NCBI GenBank assembly: GCA_025667525.1 | Contig: CM046878.1 | Span: 81,736,196-81,800,195, forward strand | Length of the DNA: 64,000 nucleotides | Direction: 5' to 3' | From: Glebionis coronaria | Lineage: Eukaryota; Streptophyta; Magnoliopsida; Asterales; Asteraceae | Shown: positions 58,427-64,000 of the stretch, in pieces | Layout of the letters: each line of letters opens with the position of its first letter | Position numbering within the stretch: the first letter of the stretch is position 1 | The notes under the pieces: generated by a model | What the model saw: the letters and a program-made list of their open reading frames with translations, nothing else | Told to the model about the DNA's origin: nothing | Databases searched by the model: none | Translations under genes and position numbers: made by a program

Positions 58427-59564
58427 TGTGGTATCATTCGCCAAGGGATTTGTGGATAGCTCTTGGGTGTTGTCCTTATTTTTCTTGTGTTTCGTGATTC
58501 ATATATCTTCTAAGTAGTTGTAGTAGCGATTTGGGTACATTTTTTTTGGATAGAAACACGAATTCCCAGGTAAAAATCTCATCTTTCTTGTTGCCTTCAA
58601 GTCTTGAACTCTTTATTAGTTATGATCCGAATATTGCGATCGCATAAACCTGGGGTTCTACTTACGATCGAATATTACGATCACCTTGTTGTGACTAGTC
58701 GTTGCGATCAGTCGTTGCAATCAGTTGTTGCGATCACGTATTACGATCGAGAGTTGTGATCAGGGTTGCGATCACGTGTTGCGATCGAGAGTTGTGATTA
58801 GGGTTGCGATCACGGGTTACGATCGAGAGTTGCGATCAGGGTTGCGATCAGGGTTGCGATCACGTGTTACGATCAAGAGTTACGATCAGGGATTGTGATC
58901 ACGTGTAGCGATCAATAGTTGCGATCAGACTTACGATGGGTGACATTGCGATGGGTATTCCGATGGATGTTTTGATGGACATATAAATTTTGTTAGAGTG
59001 CTTTTCAGACTTAGCCACTATCTAGACTTGTCCCGGAACATAGTTTACACGAAGATTAAAAAAAAAGAGATTTTTGGCGGGAAAACCAGAGTAAAATTTA
59101 TTTTTTCCTAAACCATTTTTAGGCCATTTAAGCTTCAATTACAAATTTTGGCAATGCGAAAAATTTTTCGACCAAAAATTCAAATTTTCGGACCAAAATT
59201 CAAATTTTTAGGCCAACTTTTTCCCTACTAGTTATTGGCTATTTCTAACTCGATTTCAAAATTTAGTGTTTCAAAATTTTTCCGGCTTACCGTTTTGTCG
59301 GACTTAGGATTTTTTTGTCGGGCTGGAAAATTTAGGCAAAGTTTGATTTTGTTGACACTCCAACTCACGCTTTCTACGAATTGAGATCCTGTTTTTCACA
59401 CGACTTCTACAATAACTTATGAACAAGATAGTGATGCTGCGGGTTTTGAGCATCGTGATAGCCATGTAAGAAAGAAGAGGAATGCTGCCTATCTCCAGTC
59501 TCAGCTTCTTATAGCATAAAAGGAAGAAGTAGGAATTCCACTTCTAGCTGAAGAGTTTGATCTC
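58427..59564 (+). other. Copia-2 leader with GATC-rich degenerate array
   Basis: Contains a degenerate tandem array (about 58621-58945) of a 14-15-bp unit around GTTGCGATCACG / GTTACGATCGAGA, more than 20 copies. A T- and A-rich region with repeated 'aaattttcg/caaattttt' words follows (59140-59290). No ORF. Confidence 0.75.
58621..58945. repeat. Degenerate TTGCGATCA array
   Basis: Over 20 copies of TTGCGATCA/TTACGATCG words, mostly at 14-15-bp spacing. Two-unit phrases of about 29 bp (GTTGCGATCACGTGTTACGA type) recur near 58740-58890. Confidence 0.88.
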
Positions 59565-62101
59565 ATGGCATCTGCAACAACATATGATAAGGAAGAAGAG
59601 GTGACTACTGACTCCATCTTGATGGCTAATTCGCAGCAATCATCCACATCGGTAGTTCAACCTGGCAGAGCTCCTATGTATGATTCAGACGGTTCCTCTG
59701 AGGTACACCCACGTCTCAATGATAATGAGTTATATAATATGTCTAATCAGGAGGAAGAGTACACTGAGACACACGGGGTTCAAACGAATAATAGCAATAT
59801 TATTTTTAATGCGCCCAGTGTGGACCTTAGTGGAGATCAAGTAGCGCAACCTACAACCCTTCTTGACGAGACACATGCGTATTATAAATCATTATTTGAT
59901 AAGCTTGCCAAGGATGTTGCTCATGCGAATGTGGTTAATAATAAGTTTAGAGAAACTAATGCCAAATTGACCACTGAGCTTGCAGGATATAAGGAACGGG
60001 AGAAAAGTTTTGAGATTCATCTTGCTAAAATCAAGGACCTTGAACAAGCTCATGCTACATCGGTTTATCAAGAAAAATGAACCACTAAGAAATTAAATGC
60101 CTTACATTTAAGTAGTGCTAAAAAGATAAGCGAATTGAATGATGAAATCACGTCTCTTAATAAACAGCTTTCAACTGAAAAATCTATCATTTTGGATTTA
60201 AAAGAAGAACGAAAAAAGCTGAAACAAGATTTCAAAATTCGAGAAGATGGGCTTCTTGAGGATTTTTGCAAAGCTCGGGATTGGATTAGGGAATTAGACA
60301 ACCTTTTGGAAAAACGTGGCCAAACTATGCAAACGATAAATATGCTCGTACCTAAAGTGAATGAGATAAATTACACCCGTTACAAAATGGATTTAGGTTG
60401 TCCTCTTCCTCCTGATCCCGAATATCTTAAGCAAGTTCATGCCACAAATCAAACTCTATATAATGATAGTGTGCTCTTGTCTGAGGAGCATGATCCTCCT
60501 AGTGTGCATGATTCTGAGGAAACTACTAAACTTGTAGTAGAGACTCGTTTAAGAATGAAAAAGCTTGATAAATAAGTGAAACCCATTTATTATCCGAAAG
60601 TCAATCCTCCAACTGTTTTTGTTCGGTTTAAAATGAGTACTGAAATGCTTCTGCTACCAAGTGAGGAATTGTCTAATGACCCTACGAAAGCGAGTAACAC
60701 ACGAAGGTATCTAAACGAGCCCAAAGATAATTTTGTCATTCTCAAACGGGTTATTAACGCCAAAATGACTGGAGGAAACTTTACTTCACCCGTTTACACT
60801 GAAGTTCGAAAAATTCTTCACAACGAGATTAATCCGCTTATTAATCAAGTTGATGCTAGGATGAGCAATCTTGAAAATGATTTTCTAAAAGAATTAGCCA
60901 AATTGGTTGAAGACTTTAAATCTTTGGAGAAGGAGGCTGATGAATCTCTTGATAAAATTAATGTTCTGGAAAGCGATCTTACACGTCTCTCGAAAGCAAG
61001 TGACAGTGGTGATTGTGGTAACAGTAATCCCGTTGCGGTAAACATCTCTGTGTCAGATAATGAAACCCTCCAAAATGAGCTTGATCGTATGAAATAGAAA
61101 TGGAGTCCTATGTCATCAAAAAGGATAACAAATTCACAGTTATTTGGAATTAATATGTCAAAAAATGTGATGAATGTAAGGATGACAAACTTTCGTATGA
61201 TAAAGCTTACATTGAAATGCAACAAAAAATCAAACTATTGGAAACTCAGTTAGGAGGTGAATGTCGTGACAGTGGGCCTTCAACAAATGTTAATCAAAAA
61301 GAGTTCACGATTCTTCACCACCGATATGATTTTCTTCAGAAACATTGTCATTCTCTTGAACTTGCGTTGCAAAACAAAGTCGGAAAAGTTCCAGATGACA
61401 GTAATTTATAAGTAAAACTCTTTGAATCATTTCGCGAATTAAACGAAAAAAGAGTGGAAATCTCTGATTTGAAAGCTTAGTTGCAAGACAAAGACATCGC
61501 GATAGCTAAGTTGAAGAAACTTGTTGGAAAGATGGGTGGAAAAACGACGGAACCTAAGGTTGTAAAATCAGTTGTTAGATAACCCAATGTGTACAAAGTG
61601 CCAAAACCATCTATCTTAGGAAAACTGCCTTCTAATGTATCTAGCTTATCTCCTAAGACCGATGTGCAACCAACTGTTCCAAAACCAGCCATTTCACCCT
61701 ATGTTCCTCCATTCAGAAAACCCACTTTTGCTAAACACAACAATGTGAATGCACCTTGTACTACTCCTAAGTGTACTCCCAAGTGTGTGAATCTTACGCC
61801 CACAAAGGAATCCAAAGGTTCAAATGACGTTGTTCAAACCAACAATCAAGGGAAGGGTATGCCAAAAGGGAATACTCAGAAAGTAAACCCTATGTATTCA
61901 CCACCTAGTAACCAAACAACTTCTAGAGTTCAACACACTCCTAATGGTAGTCAACCAAAACCTAGGATCCCTTTCCATCAACCGAGGAATTGGGAACCAC
62001 CAACGAGTAGTCGTGTATCGAACAAGGTGCCTGAACGGTTAGAAAATCCTAGGTACACAAGGACTTTCGAGAATCCCAAACTCCTTGTATGCCCCATGTA
62101 G
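59565..62101 (+). pseudogene. Copia-2 long coiled-coil Gag-type region (broken)
   Basis: One frame from 59565 (MASATTYDKEEEV) with stops at 60078, 60573 and 61095, then a shift to a second frame (61217-62101) with stops at 61409, about 61480 and 61580. Heptad-rich segments indicate coiled coil: LNDEITSLNKQLSTEKSIIL (60135 onward), KDFKSLEKEADESLDKINVL-like residues near 60910, and KIKLLETQLG (61229). The C-terminal part is Pro/Lys/Asn-rich and basic (PNVYKVPKPSILGKLP, KPRIPFHQPRNWEPP). From memory this resembles the coiled-coil plus basic tail found in Asteraceae copia polyproteins ahead of the pre-integrase region. No Gag UBN2 domain, protease or pol is present. Sequence stops near 62101. 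Confidence 0.65.
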
Positions 62102-62105
62102 GATA

Positions 62106-62344
62106 TGTAAATCTTGCTTATGTTTTAGAGATGTAAATCTTGCTTATGTTTTAGAGAGAGAAAGAGATAGAAAGATGGTGGATTTCACACAATTCTAGAG
62201 AGAGAAACTAATGAGAACTATGTGTAAAATATGAAAACCACTACCCTCTCCATCAAAGGAGAGGGTTTATATACCCAAGCCCTTGTCATGGGCTTGGGCT
62301 TTGATAGGTGTGTAAACACCCATCCTTTTTACCACTTAACTACA
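62106..62344 (-). repeat. Small LTR-like sequence, minus strand
   Basis: On the minus strand it begins TGTAGTTAAGTGG and ends GATTTACA. It has a TATA-like GGGTATATAAACCC (complement of about 62262-62275) and a CT-rich 5' transcribed part, the layout of a small copia LTR. A 25-base end segment is duplicated (62106-62130 and 62131-62155). Three consecutive hairpins lie at 62254-62320. No target duplication was found, and no primer site or partner copy is present, so this may be a solo LTR or another element. Confidence 0.4.
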
Positions 62345-64000
62345 ATAATAACCGAGCCAAAACGTTTATTTTATGTCGTAAATGTCGGAATTATGCGTGG
62401 TTTGTGTTTTTGTTGTGATTTTAGGATCAAAATGTTAAAAGGGAAGAAAACACGGCATTCACAGGCTTTTATCGAAGAAAAAGACAAAATACGAAGTCAA
62501 GAAATCAAGAGTGCAAAAAGAACGGAAGTCCAAGACCAATTCTGAAGATTTATCGAAGAAAAAGTCAAAAGACGGAAGTTTACTAAAAGCCAAAGAACTC
62601 AAGTCTAATTTATTGAAGAAAATTACAAGACGAGAGTAGAAATCCCGAGACAAAGTCATTAAAGTCAAAGAATTAAGAAGATTAAGGACTTAATGACAAT
62701 TAAAGAAAGAAGAAAGAGGGGAGGAAGCTTCCTCTAAGCACCTCCCTAATCCTCCTATAAATAGATCATTAGGATTTCATTTTCATTTTGTTGGCTAAGT
62801 GTGACAATTAGCTCTTCCACTTTAATTTTTGTACCTTTAAATACATGTCATTTACTTAATTGTCTTGCACCTTAAATTCATTTAATTTCAAGTAAGTTTC
62901 CTTTTAATTATTGTTAATCTTTACTTTTATTGTTTATCTCCTATCTACTTTTCTTGTTTGATCTTAATCTTTATGCTTATTGTTCATGTTTATGTTCTTT
63001 AAATTTTATTGATTTAATCAAGTGGGTTTTGATTTTGTTGGTGTTTGATTGTTAGTTTTATTGATTTGGATTGTTTGTTTATGATTAGTAGATGTTTATT
63101 GATTAGTTTTGCTTAATCTTTTGGTTTGATTTGCTTGATTTTGTTTAGATTCGTGTTATTTTTGTCCCCGTGTTCTTCGTGATTATTGTTTTTCAAGTTA
63201 CTATTGATTTCCAGTTTATTCCGAATCAAGGAATTTGTTTAGTTTATTCCGGATCAACTGTTATTCCGAACGAAGGTGTTGTTGTGGTTATTCCGAACCA
63301 AGCAAATTATTCCGGATAAGTGACATATTCCGGATCAGTTTGTTATTCCGGATCAGTGGATATTTCGAACCAAACTTGTATTCCGGATCGAGGAGTTTAT
63401 TCGGAATAATTTATATTCCGAATCAGTGAAAAACTTGACATTCCGGACGAAGCAGACATTCTGGATCAACAACTTCTTCCGAATTAAAGTTAGTTCATTC
63501 GGAACATTCCGAATTAAAGGTTGTTCATTCGGAATATTCAACATTCCGGATCAAGGAGGTGTTCATTCGGAACATCTAACATTCCGGATCAAGACGATCA
63601 CTCGGAATATTCTGGATGAAAGGTTTTGGTCTTGTTATTCCGAATGAGAGTGTTCTATTCAGCATGAAGAAATATTCCGAGTGAAGAAGAAATTATTCCA
63701 GACGAAAGTGACATTCCGAACGAGTGATTTATTCCGAACGAAGGATTATTCTGAATGAGCTGTTTCAGGTTATTTTAAGTTTCTGTTTTTAAGTTTAATT
63801 TTTAATTTTCAAGCTTTACCTTTCCCGCCTTTTTACTTAGTTGCACTTTAAATTTACTTGCCTTAGATTATTTTAAGCCTTTCCTTAGTTTAAGTTTTAG
63901 TTGCGTTTTAAGTTTACCTTAGATAGTTTTAAGTTTACGTCATTTACGTTAATTGCCTTTAATTCTCGTCACGCTTTTAATTCCCGTCATTTATTTTAAA
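62345..64000 (+). repeat. Probable Athila-type LTR, truncated, running off the window
   Basis: The first part ('gattttaggatcaaaatgtt', near 62419) has the layout of the Athila-1 LTR near 5310-5340, with the terminal hairpin missing. TATAAATAGATC (62757) is TATA-like. A T-rich transcribed region follows, then an array of about 25 degenerate ATTCCGGATCA/ATTCCGAACGA units at about 63210-63760. ORFs at 63235-63429, 63353-63544 and 63426-63647 are just translations of that array. Confidence 0.45.
63210..63760. repeat. Degenerate ATTCCG(G/A)A array
   Basis: About 25 occurrences of TTCCGGATCA, TTCCGAACGA, TTCCGAATCA and related words, separated by 5-20 variable bases, many as the inverted form TTCGGAA. 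The spacing is irregular, so it is a degenerate array rather than a simple satellite. Confidence 0.85.

Noticed and set aside
58621..58945. CRISPR-like array
   Set aside because: Units are degenerate and contiguous, without equal-length unique spacers, and the context is a plant retrotransposon leader.
63235..63647. Overlapping ORFs on both strands (61-73 codons)
   Set aside because: They are translations of the ATTCCG repeat array; the composition follows the repeat and no domain is present.

Overview
This is a gene-poor, AT-rich stretch of plant nuclear DNA built almost entirely of nested LTR retrotransposons. No intact host gene was recognised. The plant assignment rests on plant-specific Ty3/gypsy lineages (Athila-like, Tekay/Del-like), Ty1/copia elements with tRNA-iMet primer sites, tRNA-derived SINEs, and a nuclear insertion of the plastid gene ycf2. 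Several accessory element proteins resemble ones I recall as common in the daisy family (Asteraceae): an acidic leader protein ahead of a Tekay-type gag, a long coiled-coil copia Gag region, and an acidic ORF with repeated FDPGIV motifs. The family call is therefore an inference, and the species is not determinable here.

Layout, left half. Positions 1-1184 are the 3' end of an LTR (family Y) that landed in the reverse transcriptase of an Athila-like element. The rest of that element follows: broken pol 1185-3384, 3' spacer to 5202, long 3' LTR 5203 to about 9598 carrying a possible small DNA transposon. A fold-back MITE (about 9617-9928) and flanking DNA lead to a copia element (Copia-1, 10172-28784; LTRs 492 and 496 bp; target-site duplication AAAAC). 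Copia-1 is split in its integrase by gypsy element X (13171-25607; two 3497-bp LTRs; duplication CTGGT). X is young (28 LTR differences, 0.8 %, no indels) but its internal 5.4 kb is a decayed pol fossil.

Middle. Positions 28785-32340 are a non-LTR island: flanking DNA, a TIR element (29426-29731), a tRNA-derived SINE, a reversed copia RNase H scrap, and a ycf2 fragment. A second family-Y LTR ends at 34877 with a perfect iMet primer site. Its leader is cut by an X-family LTR (copy C, 35282-49966), which is itself split by an Athila-like element (Athila-2, 36932-48580; duplication ATCGA/ATTGA).

Right half. Athila-2 carries gag and protease, but a 372-residue acidic ORF stands where RT, RNase H and integrase should be. 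Next is a Tekay/Del-like element Z (LTR about 49965-52777; acidic leader ORF; gag; protease-RT-RNase H; start of integrase), cut at 57984 by a copia element (Copia-2) with a degenerate GATC-rich repeat leader and a broken coiled-coil Gag region. The window closes with a small LTR-like sequence and part of a probable Athila-type LTR containing an ATTCCGGATCA-type repeat array.

The elements form a relative time series. X is younger than Copia-1; Athila-2 is younger than copy C, which is younger than Y-2. The likely trans relationships are X depending on proteins of an intact Z-like relative, and Athila-2 depending on an Athila pol.
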